This document shows positions 32,805 to 42,078 of a DNA stretch of 64,000 nucleotides, piece after piece. How positions within the stretch are numbered: position 1 is the stretch's first letter; each line of letters starts with the position of its first letter. Source of the stretch: Parasutterella secunda (GTDB taxonomy: Bacteria; Pseudomonadota; Gammaproteobacteria; Burkholderiales; Burkholderiaceae_F). The notes beneath the pieces are model-generated. The model ran no database searches. It was not told the DNA's origin and worked only from the letters and a program-made list of their open reading frames with translations. The position numbers were made by a program, and so were the translations under genes. Where the stretch lies: contig NZ_JAMBLT010000003.1 in assembly GCF_023336895.1 (NCBI RefSeq), positions 186,001-250,000 on the forward strand, written 5' to 3'.

Positions 32805-34202
32805 ATGATTCATAAGATGCTTTTGGGCGCGTTTTTGGCGGTCTCTCCGATGCTCGCCAACGCGGCCGGTCTCAATGGCGCCGAGCTTTCCATCGCTTGG
32901 GCCATTCCGTTTGCCGGTATTTTGCTGAGCATTGCCTTGTGCCCGATGCTTGTGCCTCACTTCTGGCATAACCACTTCGGTAAGGTCGCTGTAGCTTGGG
33001 CCTTGTTGTGCGCTGTGCCGCTTTTTGCGGTCTATGGCGGCTCGATTGCCACCGGCGCCATCGCGCACGCCATTATCGGTGACTACATTCCGTTCATTAT
33101 CTTTGTGGGTGCTTTGTTTGTGGTGGCAGGCGGCATTCATATTCGTTCTTCTTTCGAGGGAACGCCGATGATGAATGCGGCCTTTTTGTTTGCGGGTGCG
33201 TTGCTTGCCAATGTGATGGGAACGACCGGTGCGGCCATGCTCATCATTCGTCCTTTGCTCGAAGCCAATAAGAACCGCAAATACCGCATGCACACCTTTA
33301 TTTTCTTCATCTTCTTGGTGGCCAATATCGGCGGCAGCCTCACTCCGTTGGGCGATCCTCCCTTGTTCTTGGGTTTCTTGCGTGGCGTTGACTTCTTCTG
33401 GACGACCGAACATCTGTTCTTGCCGATGATGTCAACGGTCCTTTTCCTGTTGGCGATTTATGTCATTTTGGATACGATCGTCTATAAGAAAGAAGATCAA
33501 AACACGATTCACTTTAAAGAAAAGGAACCGTTTAAGATCGAAGGGGCCATCAACATCCTCTTCTTGGCCGGTATCGTCGGCAGTATGCTTTTGTCCGGTT
33601 TCTGGAAGTCCGGTATCAGCTTTGAAGTGCTTCACGTTCAATTAACGCTTGAATCCATCATTCGTGATGTGCTCTTTTTGACGTTTGCCGGTTTAAGCTT
33701 GGCCTTTACGCCGAAGGTGGCCCGTGAAAGCAATCAATTCTCCTGGGATCCGATTCTTGAAGTGGCCAAGCTCTTCTTCGGTATCTTCTGCTGTATCGTC
33801 CCAGTGTTGGAAATGCTGCGCGCCGGACACGAGGGTGCTTTTGCTCCACTCGTGGCTTTGGTGACCAACGCGGACGGAACGTTCAATAACCACATGTTCT
33901 TCTGGTTAGCCGGTTCCTTGTCTTCCTTCTTGGATAACGCTCCGACCTATTTGGCCTTCTTTAATTTGGCCGGCGGCGATCCGATGCTGTTGATGAACGA
34001 AGACTCTCACACCTTGATGGCCATTTCCATGGGTTCTGTGTTCATGGGTTCAATGACCTACATCGGTAATGCGCCGAACTTCATGACGATCTCGATCGTT
34101 CAAGAACGCGGCGTGAAGATGCCGAGCTTCTTCGGTTACATGATTTGGTCCGTGGGTATCTTGGTGCCGACGTTCTTCTTGATGAATTTGTTCTTCATCT
34201 AA
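32805..34202 (+). CDS. nhaD: Sodium:proton antiporter, NhaD type
   Basis: A 465-residue membrane protein of the ion transporter superfamily with 11-13 hydrophobic segments. The N-terminal MLLGAFLAVSPMLANAA resembles a cleavable leader. Landmarks are NVMGTTGAAMLIIRPLL, VANIGGSLTPLGDPPLFLGF and, near the end, GSLSSFLDNAPTYLAFFNLA and MTYIGNAPNFM. These match the NhaD family and its conserved polar helices. It probably exchanges Na+ or Li+ for H+. A TATACAAT -10 candidate lies at 32754-32761. It ends at a strong terminator. Confidence 0.9.
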   Translation: MIHKMLLGAFLAVSPMLANAAGLNGAELSIAWAIPFAGILLSIALCPMLVPHFWHNHFGKVAVAWALLCAVPLFAVYGGSIATGAIAHAIIGDYIPFIIFVGALFVVAGGIHIRSSFEGTPMMNAAFLFAGALLANVMGTTGAAMLIIRPLLEANKNRKYRMHTFIFFIFLVANIGGSLTPLGDPPLFLGFLRGVDFFWTTEHLFLPMMSTVLFLLAIYVILDTIVYKKEDQNTIHFKEKEPFKIEGAINILFLAGIVGSMLLSGFWKSGISFEVLHVQLTLESIIRDVLFLTFAGLSLAFTPKVARESNQFSWDPILEVAKLFFGIFCCIVPVLEMLRAGHEGAFAPLVALVTNADGTFNNHMFFWLAGSLSSFLDNAPTYLAFFNLAGGDPMLLMNEDSHTLMAISMGSVFMGSMTYIGNAPNFMTISIVQERGVKMPSFFGYMIWSVGILVPTFFLMNLFFI

Positions 34203-34244
34203 TCAAATTCGGTTAGATACCGTCAGGAACATCTGACAAAGCAG

Positions 34245-34276
34245 AAGGCTTCAGGAGAAATTCTGAAGCCTTTTGC
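34245..34276 (+). terminator. Intrinsic terminator of nhaD
   Basis: Stem AAGGCTTCAG / CTGAAGCCTT with an 8-nt loop followed by TTGCTTATT. Confidence 0.8.
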
Positions 34277-34392
34277 TTATTCGTGAGGTTTTCATGGAGA
34301 AAAAAGACCTTCAAAATGATAAAATCTCCGAAATTTCAAAGTGATATTGCTATTTTGAGTCAGGAAAAGACCTGATTTTTGTTGGAAAACGA

Positions 34393-35763
34393 ATGTCTGA
34401 AAATCAAACTTTCTCTTCTTTCGGTTTGCACGAATCGTTGATGCGTGCCATCTCTGAAATGGGTTATGAAACCCCGACGCCTATTCAAATTCAAGCGATT
34501 CCCTTGGTTTTGGCGGGCAATGATGTGATGGGCGCTGCACAGACGGGAACCGGCAAGACGGCAAGCTTCGGTTTGCCGCTTTTGGAGCGTTTGATTCCGA
34601 CAGCCAATAGCAGTATGTCTCCGGCGCGCCATCCGGTAAGAGCGCTCATTCTTACGCCTACGCGTGAGCTTGCCGACCAGGTGCACGAAAACCTTCAGGC
34701 CTATGCTAAGTACACCGGTTTGCGCACGGCTTGCGTCTTTGGCGGTGTCGATATCCATACACAGCAGGATGCGCTTCGCCGTGGTGTGGAAGTATTGGTG
34801 GCAACACCCGGTCGCCTGCTCGATCACGTTGAGCAGCGAAACACGGTTTTAAACCAGGTTCAGATAGTGGTATTGGATGAAGCCGACCGGATGCTTGATA
34901 TGGGCTTTTTACCCGATATCTCAAAGATTTTGAAGTTGTTGCCCGAAAAGCGTCAAAGTCTGATGTTTTCGGCAACTTTTTCGCCTGAAATTAAAAGTTT
35001 GGCCGCTAACTTCTTACGAAATCCCCAATTGGTTGAAGTCGCTCGGGAAAACTCGACGGCTAAAACAATCACCCAGAAGCTCTTTGAGGTCCACAATTCT
35101 GAGAAAGTGGATGCGCTACTTGATCTTTTGGATGATGAGGTGTGCGAGGACGCTAAGAACATCTTGGTTTTTGTTAATTCCAAGATTGTCTGCAGACGTC
35201 TGGCTAGAACACTTTCTCAATATGGTATTGAAGCCGATTCCATTCACGGGGATAAAACCCAGGATGAGCGAATCAAGACATTGGAAGGCTTCAAGCAAGG
35301 CACCATTAAAGTGCTCGTGGCAACCGATGTGGCCGCACGCGGATTGGATATCGCCGATTTGCCGGTTGTGATTAATTTTGACGTGCCCTTTAACGCTGAG
35401 GATTATGTGCACCGCATTGGTCGTACAGGACGCGCGGGGATGAAGGGGCTCGCTTTAACACTGATGTGCCCGGGCGCTGATGAAAAAAACGTCGCAGCTA
35501 TTGAGTCTTTAATCAAGGAACATTTCAAGCGCGTTCGCATGGATGTCTCGCCTCATCGCCGTCCGTCAAGAGGTCCGAGAAAGGTGTACACGCCGCCACC
35601 TGTGACGCCCGCATGTACAGATCCCTTTTTTGATGAGCCTTATGTTCCCAGTCAGCCGCAGGAGATCTCGGAAGCTATTGAGAAACCATTGGGTTTGGGT
35701 GCCAAAGACACGAAGAAAAAGCCTAAAGTGGCGGCTCTCTTAGGTGGTCTGATTAGACGTTAG
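34393..35763 (+). CDS. DEAD-box RNA helicase (RhlE-like)
   Basis: A 456-residue ATP-dependent RNA helicase. Motifs in order are the Q motif TPTPIQIQAIP, motif I AAQTGTGKTASF, Ia PTRELADQV, II VLDEADRMLDMG, III SATFS, IV ILVFVNSK, V ATDVAARGLDI and VI HRIGRTGRAG. The last 90 residues are basic and proline-rich, as in the RhlE branch, where this tail binds RNA. A role in ribosome assembly or RNA decay is likely but not decided. The spacer of about 190 nt before it holds the nhaD terminator. relA lies downstream with its own promoter region. Confidence 0.92.
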   Translation: MSENQTFSSFGLHESLMRAISEMGYETPTPIQIQAIPLVLAGNDVMGAAQTGTGKTASFGLPLLERLIPTANSSMSPARHPVRALILTPTRELADQVHENLQAYAKYTGLRTACVFGGVDIHTQQDALRRGVEVLVATPGRLLDHVEQRNTVLNQVQIVVLDEADRMLDMGFLPDISKILKLLPEKRQSLMFSATFSPEIKSLAANFLRNPQLVEVARENSTAKTITQKLFEVHNSEKVDALLDLLDDEVCEDAKNILVFVNSKIVCRRLARTLSQYGIEADSIHGDKTQDERIKTLEGFKQGTIKVLVATDVAARGLDIADLPVVINFDVPFNAEDYVHRIGRTGRAGMKGLALTLMCPGADEKNVAAIESLIKEHFKRVRMDVSPHRRPSRGPRKVYTPPPVTPACTDPFFDEPYVPSQPQEISEAIEKPLGLGAKDTKKKPKVAALLGGLIRR

Positions 35764-35914
35764 GAAAAAGACATCAATCGACACAATTTCTTTGTCCCTT
35801 TTTGTTCGGATTGTCCCTACAATTTAATTCTGTCATTTACCTACTGGCCCGTTGAGTTCTTCTTCTGAATCAGGGAGGGACTTGGGTTTTTTAACGAATT
35901 GGCTGGGGTGTCTT

Positions 35915-38038
35915 ATGTCTGAAGAAAAAAAAGCCGACAGTCTGCTTGCCCGGCAGCTGGCTATCCCTCTATACGGCGATAAAAAACTTTTCACCGGAGA
36001 AGCCCGCTTGGCTCATGCCGATGGCATGGCCAACATTGTTCGCGGTATTCGCGATGATGAAGAGCTGATTTCCGCCTGTTATCTTTTTGCAGTGCATGAT
36101 TGCGTAGCCAATCCCGAAGAGTGGTTAAAGAACAATTTCGGCACCGGTGTGGCTGAGCTTGTCAATGAATTGCACCGCCTCATCGAATTAAATGGCAAAA
36201 CCCGTCTGATGCCCGCTGAGGATGATGAAAAGGGCAGCGATAAATTGATGCTCAAAGCCCAAGATGCGCTTTTGAGAAAGATGGTTTTGGCCATGTGCCG
36301 CGATCTGCGTGTGGTGATTCTCCGACTCTCAAGCCGCCTTCAAACCCTCCGTTACTACGCCATGAAGAAAAACGATCCGGAGGGGGCTAAAGCCTACGGT
36401 GCTGACACGTTGGCGCTATACGCACCGCTTGCTAACCGCTTAGGTATCTGGCAGATCAAGTGGGAATTAGAAGATCTGTCGTTGCGTTTTACCAAGCCCG
36501 ATATCTATAACGAAATCGCTCGCCAATTGGATGAAAGCCGAGAAGCCCGTTTGGCCTTCATGCGTGATGCGGTGGATAAGATTAAAGAGATGCTTGAACA
36601 AAAGGGGATTGAAGCGGAAGTTTCAGGGCGTCCCAAACACATCTATTCCATCTACAAGAAGATGGAAAGAAAGCATTTGCGCTTTGATCAGCTCTATGAC
36701 GTGCGCGCGCTTCGCATCATTGTGCAAACCGTTGAGCAATGCTATGAAGTGCTTTCCATTGTCCAAGAGAATTTCCCGGGTGTCAGTTCCGAGTACGACG
36801 ACTACATCTCCAACCCGAAGCCGAACGGTTACCGGTCACTGCATACCGTGATTTTGGATTCGCGTAATCGTCCGATTGAAATTCAAATCCGTACGCGTGA
36901 GATGCACGAGTACAACGAACTCGGTATGGCCGCACACTGGCGCTATAAAGAAGCCGGCAATTCGGAAAAGAGCTCCCAAAGTGCCGAAGATCAGAAAGTG
37001 GCCTGGCTTCGCCAGCTGCTTGCTTGGAGTAGTGACGTTAAACCCGAGGGTCCTCAGGGCGTAGAAGACGAACACGTGTATGTGCTCACGCCTCAAGGGC
37101 GCGTGGTGGAAATGCGAACCGGAGCCACGCCGATTGACTTTGCCTACCACTTGCATAGTGAGTTGGGGCATCGTTGTCGTGGGGCCAAGGTTAACGGTAA
37201 TATGGTGCCGTTAAATTACAAGCTCAAGACCGGTGAAACGGTGGAAATTGTGGCCGCTAAAACGGGCGGTCCGAGCCGTGACTGGTTAAATCCTGAATTG
37301 GGCTTTGTTGTGACCAATCGCGCCCGGGGAAAGGTGCGTCAGTGGTTTAATCAAAAAGCGGTTGAAGAGATGGTTGACGCGGGACGAGACATCGTCGAAA
37401 AAGACATGGCGCGTCTCGGTAAAACGGCTTTTAAGCTTGAAGAACTTGCTAAGCGCTTGGGCTACGACACCGTAGAAGACCTTTTTGTCGGCGCAGCTAA
37501 AGAAGAATTTGGCTACAAGAGCATTGAAAAAGCTCTTAAGCCTCAGGAAGAAGAGAAAAAAGAACTCTTTACTTCAAAGTCCAAGGCTGAGCATGCAAAA
37601 AGCCAAGTGTTGGTTGTAGGCGTTGACTCCCTTCTGACCCAATTGGCTCGCTGCTGTCACCCGGCCCCTCCGGATAAGATCGTGGGTTTTGTCACGCGTG
37701 GCCGTGGCGTAACGATTCACCGAGCCGACTGTCCCAATATTCGCCATTTGGATGAAAAAGGGCAGGAGCGCTTAATTGAAGTGAGTTGGGGTAACGCCGA
37801 AGGCGCCGTTTTCCCGGTTGAAGTACTGGTTGTAGGCCAAAATATTCCCGGTCTTTTAAAGGACATGAGTGAAATTTTCATGAAAGAGAAAATTTCAATT
37901 GTGGGAATGAGCTCGCAAATGATCAGAGGCGATATGCATTGGCGCTTTAACGTTGAAATAACTCGCGCAGAATCTTTGAAGAAGACCTTAAAGACGATTC
38001 AGGATCTGCCCGGTGTTTATAACGCCAGAAGAACTTAA
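35915..38038 (+). CDS. relA: (p)ppGpp synthetase RelA
   Basis: Ribosome-associated alarmone synthetase of the stringent response; 707 residues. The HD hydrolase domain is degenerate: the HD pair survives in AVHDCVAN but the following ED is gone, and the usual ADRLHN segment reads SSRLQT, so hydrolase activity is not expected. The synthetase domain has RPKHIYSIYKKM, LYDVRALRIIV and EYDDYISNPKPNGYRSLHT. Its EYDD is the acidic ExDD motif of RelA rather than the RxKD of SpoT. TGS (EHVYVLTPQGRVVEM), the CC zinc-like segment LARCCHPAPPDKI and an ACT domain follow. ATG at 35915 has a GGGGTG Shine-Dalgarno; the open frame runs 21 codons further upstream. Confidence 0.94.
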   Translation: MSEEKKADSLLARQLAIPLYGDKKLFTGEARLAHADGMANIVRGIRDDEELISACYLFAVHDCVANPEEWLKNNFGTGVAELVNELHRLIELNGKTRLMPAEDDEKGSDKLMLKAQDALLRKMVLAMCRDLRVVILRLSSRLQTLRYYAMKKNDPEGAKAYGADTLALYAPLANRLGIWQIKWELEDLSLRFTKPDIYNEIARQLDESREARLAFMRDAVDKIKEMLEQKGIEAEVSGRPKHIYSIYKKMERKHLRFDQLYDVRALRIIVQTVEQCYEVLSIVQENFPGVSSEYDDYISNPKPNGYRSLHTVILDSRNRPIEIQIRTREMHEYNELGMAAHWRYKEAGNSEKSSQSAEDQKVAWLRQLLAWSSDVKPEGPQGVEDEHVYVLTPQGRVVEMRTGATPIDFAYHLHSELGHRCRGAKVNGNMVPLNYKLKTGETVEIVAAKTGGPSRDWLNPELGFVVTNRARGKVRQWFNQKAVEEMVDAGRDIVEKDMARLGKTAFKLEELAKRLGYDTVEDLFVGAAKEEFGYKSIEKALKPQEEEKKELFTSKSKAEHAKSQVLVVGVDSLLTQLARCCHPAPPDKIVGFVTRGRGVTIHRADCPNIRHLDEKGQERLIEVSWGNAEGAVFPVEVLVVGQNIPGLLKDMSEIFMKEKISIVGMSSQMIRGDMHWRFNVEITRAESLKKTLKTIQDLPGVYNARRT

Positions 38039-38048
38039 TGGGGGCGTC

Positions 38049-38264
38049 ATGCAGATTTCTTCAAAGTTATACATTCTTTTAGAGCAGGTGCTCCGTTGCC
38101 TAATCTATGTTGGGATCGGTCATACAGCTTTTGAGGTGGTCTCTATCTGGCGGGCTCCCGAAGTGTCTCACCTTTGGTACTATGGTCTTGTGGTGCCGGG
38201 GCTTTATTACCTGATTCCAATCGTTGTCTTGACGATCTTTCTTGCTATTGTGTCTAAGCGATAA
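38049..38264 (+). CDS. Small two-helix membrane protein downstream of relA
   Basis: A 71-residue protein that I do not recognise. It has two hydrophobic segments, about residues 8-25 (YILLEQVLRCLIYVGIG) and 43-66 (LVVPGLYYLIPIVVLTIF), and ends in SKR, so both ends are probably cytoplasmic. It starts 10 nt after the relA stop, so it is likely translated from the relA mRNA. A hairpin follows the stop, but its U-tract is on the other strand. Confidence 0.6.
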   Translation: MQISSKLYILLEQVLRCLIYVGIGHTAFEVVSIWRAPEVSHLWYYGLVVPGLYYLIPIVVLTIFLAIVSKR

Positions 38265-38298
38265 AAAATCCCTGCTCAGCGTTTGAGACTGAGCAGGG
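38262..38298 (-). terminator. Terminator of the autotransporter remnant
   Basis: Stem CCCTGCTCAG (38270) / CTGAGCAGGG (38289), followed on the minus strand by ATTTTTTAT. It overlaps the stop codon of the small membrane protein gene. Confidence 0.7.
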
Positions 38299-38321
38299 GA
38301 CTAGCTTAGTTGATTAAAGTC

Positions 38322-38800
38322 TTAGAAGCTATAACGAACGCCTAAGTTAACGCGCCAGGGTTCACTTACACCGCCTCCAGTTGTTCTGCGAACATCACCA
38401 TAAACATAAGTGGTATCCGTCACATTAAAGTGGCCACCGATACCGTATTGAGTCCATGTGTCAGAGAAGTCTTCGTCATAGGTTTCCGAACCACGACGGT
38501 ACGTAACATCACCATTGAGTTCATGCCAATTCGTCCTGTCAAACTATCAGTGGAATTTAACTTGCTGTCCGTTACTTGATGTGTAGCACTGATTGTCTTG
38601 AAATCAGCCTCTTAGGCGTAACCGTAGGCTACTTCAAATTGGGGTTCCAGGAAAACGCTCGGAGCCAACATGAAGCGGTGACCGGTTTCTGCAGAAATAG
38701 AGTAAGCGGTCATATCGTATTCACCGGAAGTACCGGCAATCTTTGCATCACTTTCTAATCGACCGATCTTGGCAATTAAGTCCAAATGATGACGAGCGAT
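38322..38800 (-). pseudogene. Autotransporter beta-barrel remnant (5' truncated, stop and frameshift)
   Basis: Translated on the minus strand, this shows the C-terminal barrel of a type V autotransporter in two frames. The first frame reads ARHHLDLIAKIGRLESD near 38797, then YSISAETGHRFMLAPSVF and QFEVAYGYA, then a TAA stop at 38612-38614, and continues as ATHQVTDSKLNSTD and LTGRIGMN. After a frameshift near 38530 the second frame reads ELNGDVTYRRGSET, YGIGGHFNVTDTTYVYGD and WRVNLGVRYSF followed by the stop at 38322-38324. The final aromatic residue is the usual barrel end. The passenger and the first strands are missing, so this is a dead fragment of a formerly large gene. Confidence 0.85.
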
Positions 38801-38821
38801 TTAGTCAATTAAAAACAACTA

Positions 38822-38857
38822 ATAAAAAATCCCCAACTCCGTTAAGAGCTGGGGATT
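38822..38857 (-). terminator. Intrinsic terminator of cstA
   Basis: Stem AATCCCCA / TGGGGATT extended by CTC/GAG inside, followed on the minus strand by TTTTTTATT. Confidence 0.8.
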
Positions 38858-38882
38858 GGCAGAACTGAATGTCTAGATCAGT

Positions 38883-40547
38883 TTAGTTTGCTTTTTTATC
38901 CGAAAGCTTCGGCAAGCAGTGCATCACAACCATTAAAGCTAAAGCGATCAAAGCAACGGCAATGATCAATTGCAAACCGTCAACCATGAACACAAACGTT
39001 CCGGCTGAGATCGTGCCGAAAATACGCCAGACAGACATACCCAAAGCGGTCATCGTCACGCAGAACATGATTGTCATGGGGACATAAAGCATCCAGCCCT
39101 TGCGGCCCGTGGCCTTTAAGAAAACGGCCAAGCTTGTGAGCACCAAAGCAGAGAGCAATTGGTTGGCAGAACCAAAGAGCGGCCAAATGCTCATGTAACC
39201 GGCCAAGCACAAGAGGTAGCTCAACACGAGCGTGAGGATCGTGGCAAAAACAGGGTTCGTGAAAAGCTTTTGAACGCTATTCTTTTCAACGCCTTCAGGC
39301 GGAGTGAAGAGTTCTTGCAAGCTCATGCGGCCGATACGGGCCACTGCGTCCACGCTCGTTAAAGCCAAAGCGGACACGCACATCGTCATGATGCAGGCGC
39401 TCACATCGGTGGGCAGACCGAAGATTTCGGTTAAGAACGAAGCGATGGAGTTAGAGAACAATTGGAAAGGTGTGCCGGAGGGCAACACGCCGTCAGTGGC
39501 GGCAGCACACACAACGATCAAGGCCACCACGCCCAAAACCGTTTCCACGCACATGGAACCATAGCCAACCAGACGCATATCTTTTTCATTGGCAATCATC
39601 TTGGAAGACGTGCCGGAAGACACGAGGCTGTGGAAACCGGAAACAGCGCCGCAGGCAATCGTCACAAAGAGCATCGGGAAGAGGTCCAAGCCCTTGACTT
39701 CAAAGCCGACAAACGCAGGCATATTGATTTCAGGGTTTTTGATAAACACACCGATCACGCCACCCAAAATCATGCCGATCAAAAGGAACATGCTCAGGTA
39801 GTCGCGCGGTTGCTTCAAAAGCCACATTGGCATCACGGCTGCGCAAAAGAGGTAGGCAAAAACCACATAGCGCCAGGTGACAGCATCGGCATAAATCGGA
39901 TTGGCGATACCGATCCAGAGCATCAAAACCATCAAAATGATGCCGACAATCAATTGTTCGGTGCCGGAGGGCTTTCTGTACTTGAGGTACAAACCGAAAG
40001 CGACAGCCACGAACATATAGAGAATAGAAATCGAAGCGGCAGCGGCGTTGGGCATGATTTCTGCGCCTTGAGCGGTAAAGCCGTTAAAGGTATTGGCCAC
40101 GATGTCGCAGAAGGCGGAGATCACCAACAAGGTAAAGAGCCAGCAGAAAAGCAAGAACAATTGACGACCGGTGCGGCCGATGTATTGTTCAATCATCATG
40201 CCCATGGACTTGCCGCCGTTTTTGACGGAAGCGTAAAGGGCGGTGAAGTCTTGAACCGCACCGAAGAAGATGCAGCCGAAGATCATCCAAAGGGTGGCGG
40301 GGAGCCAACCAAACATGGCCGCGATAATCGGGCCGGTGACGGGGCCTGCGCCCGTGATGGAGGTAAATTGGTGAGAGAAAACGGTCCACTTGCTCGTGGG
40401 CACGTAATCGTTGCCGTCATTTTTCAGTTGTGCCGGCGTCTTAGCGTTGGGGTCAACGCCCCAGGTGTTTTCGAGCCACCGTGCATAGAAGCGGTAACCG
40501 ACAAACAACGCCACGATTGTACAAGCCATTAAGATTAAGCCGTTCAT
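38883..40547 (-). CDS. cstA: Carbon starvation protein A (CstA family peptide/pyruvate transporter)
   Basis: A 554-residue inner-membrane transporter with about 15 hydrophobic segments. The family start LENTWGVDPNAKTPAQ then NDGNDYVPTSKWTVFSHQFT, ITGAGPVTGPIIAAMFGWLP and FHSLVSSGTSSKMIANEKD are diagnostic. Members import peptides or pyruvate during carbon limitation. At this length it fits the shorter CstA/BtsT branch lacking the long C-terminal extension. It ends at its own terminator and lies 114 nt from the aminotransferase gene upstream, separated by another terminator. Confidence 0.94.
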   Translation of the reverse strand: MNGLILMACTIVALFVGYRFYARWLENTWGVDPNAKTPAQLKNDGNDYVPTSKWTVFSHQFTSITGAGPVTGPIIAAMFGWLPATLWMIFGCIFFGAVQDFTALYASVKNGGKSMGMMIEQYIGRTGRQLFLLFCWLFTLLVISAFCDIVANTFNGFTAQGAEIMPNAAAASISILYMFVAVAFGLYLKYRKPSGTEQLIVGIILMVLMLWIGIANPIYADAVTWRYVVFAYLFCAAVMPMWLLKQPRDYLSMFLLIGMILGGVIGVFIKNPEINMPAFVGFEVKGLDLFPMLFVTIACGAVSGFHSLVSSGTSSKMIANEKDMRLVGYGSMCVETVLGVVALIVVCAAATDGVLPSGTPFQLFSNSIASFLTEIFGLPTDVSACIMTMCVSALALTSVDAVARIGRMSLQELFTPPEGVEKNSVQKLFTNPVFATILTLVLSYLLCLAGYMSIWPLFGSANQLLSALVLTSLAVFLKATGRKGWMLYVPMTIMFCVTMTALGMSVWRIFGTISAGTFVFMVDGLQLIIAVALIALALMVVMHCLPKLSDKKAN

Positions 40548-40592
40548 GGTGCAGTAGTCCTATAAGTCAGAGAAAGAATGAAAAAAGCATAC

Positions 40593-40644
40593 AAAAAGGC
40601 CGCCTATCCTTTCGCCCGATTTACCGGGCCCAGGGTAGGCAGCC
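40593..40644 (-). terminator. Terminator between the aminotransferase gene and cstA
   Basis: Imperfect 12-bp stem GGCCGCCTATCC (40598) / GGGTAGGCAGCC (40633), followed on the minus strand by TTTTTGT. An alternative pairing CCCGATTTA / TAAATCGGG overlaps it. Confidence 0.65.
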
Positions 40645-40661
40645 TGATAAATCGGGTAGGG

Positions 40662-41849
40662 TCAAATTCGCAATCGAATGACTTCAGCCAAATTTTTCAC
40701 GCCTTCTCTAATTCGATCGGGGTCAACCGTAACGAACGAGAGACGGAAGTGATTCTTTTCAACATTAGCGCCCGCGTAGAAAACTTCGCCGGGAACGTAG
40801 GCGACTTTCTTAGCCAAGGCGTCTTTAACCATTTCGGTGGCATTCACACCCTCGGGTAAAGTCACCCAAATAAACATACCGGCAGTGGGATGCGTCCACG
40901 TCACGCCTTCAGGCATATACTCCTTTAAGGCTTCAAGCATGGCGTTGGCGTGAGTCTTATAGCGTTCACGCACGCTCGGCAGGTGACGCACAAGCAAATC
41001 TTCGCTAAAGACTTGAGCGGAGATAAGTTGTGTAAAGGTAGACGTATGCAAGTCCATGGCTTGTTTAAGTTGAGCCACTTTATCAAGCACGTTGGCGGGC
41101 GCAATGATGTAGCCCAAACGGAAACCCGGGGCAAGAATCTTGGAAAGCGTGCCTAAACGGATAACACGTTCCGGAGCCCATTTGCGAAGAGAAGCAGGCG
41201 GTTGTTGGTCATACCACAATTCACCGTAAGGATCGTCTTCGACAAGAAGCATGTCGTATTCACGGGCTTTTTCACAAAGCAATTTACGGCGTTCTTCGGA
41301 GATCGTCAGACCGGTCGGGTTGCTGGCGGTCGGCATGACATAAGCAAACTTGGCGCCGCGGCAAACTTCTTCGGTAAATTGAGCCGGGTTTAAACCTTCT
41401 TCATCGCAAGGCAGACTGACGTAAATGGGCTCGCAAAGGTCAAAAGCTTGAAGCGCACCCATGTATGTTGGCGATTCAACCAACACTTTGTCGCCCTTAT
41501 CTAAGAAAACACGAGCGATGATGTCCAAGGCTTGCTGACTGCCTGAAACAATCTGCACTTGTTCATAGTCAGTGGGGATGCCCTTTTGTGTTTCTCGGCG
41601 GGCAATTTCACGGCGAAGAGCGATTTCACCTTCAACCATGGAGTACTGCAGAGCGTGTTTGCCTTCCTTGGTGATAACTGTTTGACAGGCTTTGGCTATA
41701 TCTTCAAGGGGGAAACCTTCGGGAGAGGGCAGGCCGCCGGCAAAAGAAATGACGCCTGCGGGCAACTTCAATAAATCACGAATCACGGAACTGCTGGGTT
41801 TAGAGGCGAGCGCCGACCAACGCGGCGTCGGTTCCTGAACACAAGACAT
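40662..41849 (-). CDS. PLP-dependent aminotransferase (class I/II, 2-aminoadipate type)
   Basis: A 395-residue fold-type I aminotransferase. The N-terminal motif ISFAGGLPSPEGFP and ALQYSMVEGEIALR fit the LysN/AAT-II-like group related to MocR effector domains. SGSQQALDIIARV, PTASNPTGLTIS, and the Schiff-base lysine in GTLSKILAPGFRLGY follow. HFRLSFV near the end holds the arginine that binds the substrate carboxylate. The amino acid substrate is not known; 2-aminoadipate, aromatic or branched substrates are typical of relatives. The ATG has AAAGGAG upstream. Confidence 0.9.
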   Translation of the reverse strand: MSCVQEPTPRWSALASKPSSSVIRDLLKLPAGVISFAGGLPSPEGFPLEDIAKACQTVITKEGKHALQYSMVEGEIALRREIARRETQKGIPTDYEQVQIVSGSQQALDIIARVFLDKGDKVLVESPTYMGALQAFDLCEPIYVSLPCDEEGLNPAQFTEEVCRGAKFAYVMPTASNPTGLTISEERRKLLCEKAREYDMLLVEDDPYGELWYDQQPPASLRKWAPERVIRLGTLSKILAPGFRLGYIIAPANVLDKVAQLKQAMDLHTSTFTQLISAQVFSEDLLVRHLPSVRERYKTHANAMLEALKEYMPEGVTWTHPTAGMFIWVTLPEGVNATEMVKDALAKKVAYVPGEVFYAGANVEKNHFRLSFVTVDPDRIREGVKNLAEVIRLRI

Positions 41850-42028
41850 AACTCACTCCTTTCACGAATATTTTTTCCCATTTTCTCAAATTGTTGACAA
41901 ATCTTTATAAGCTAAATCACTTATGAAACGAATGAAGTTTCTTAAATATAGGTGTCTCTGCTTAGGTGTTCTTGCGACAAAAAGGAGGTTTTTAGGTAAT
42001 TGTGCGTAATTGCTTGAAAGGCAAGAAA

Positions 42029-42060
42029 ATAGCCACCGATACGTTTGCATCGGTGGCTAT
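42029..42060 (-). terminator. Intrinsic terminator of argH
   Basis: Perfect 12-bp stem ATAGCCACCGAT / ATCGGTGGCTAT with an 8-nt loop, followed on the minus strand by TTTTCTT. Confidence 0.85.
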
Positions 42061-42078
42061 CGTTTCTAAGGTTTGTTT

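Noticed and set aside
39462-40532. 356-codon open frame opposite cstA
   Set aside because: Histidine- and glutamine-rich antisense frame of a membrane protein gene, with no recognisable domain.
41923-42009. Possible 28-residue peptide between the aminotransferase gene and argH
   Set aside because: No Shine-Dalgarno, basic and unremarkable sequence, and a chance open frame is likely in this AT-rich spacer.
41850-42028. RNA gene in the spacer before argH
   Set aside because: Apart from the argH terminator no stable fold or promoter-terminator pair was seen.
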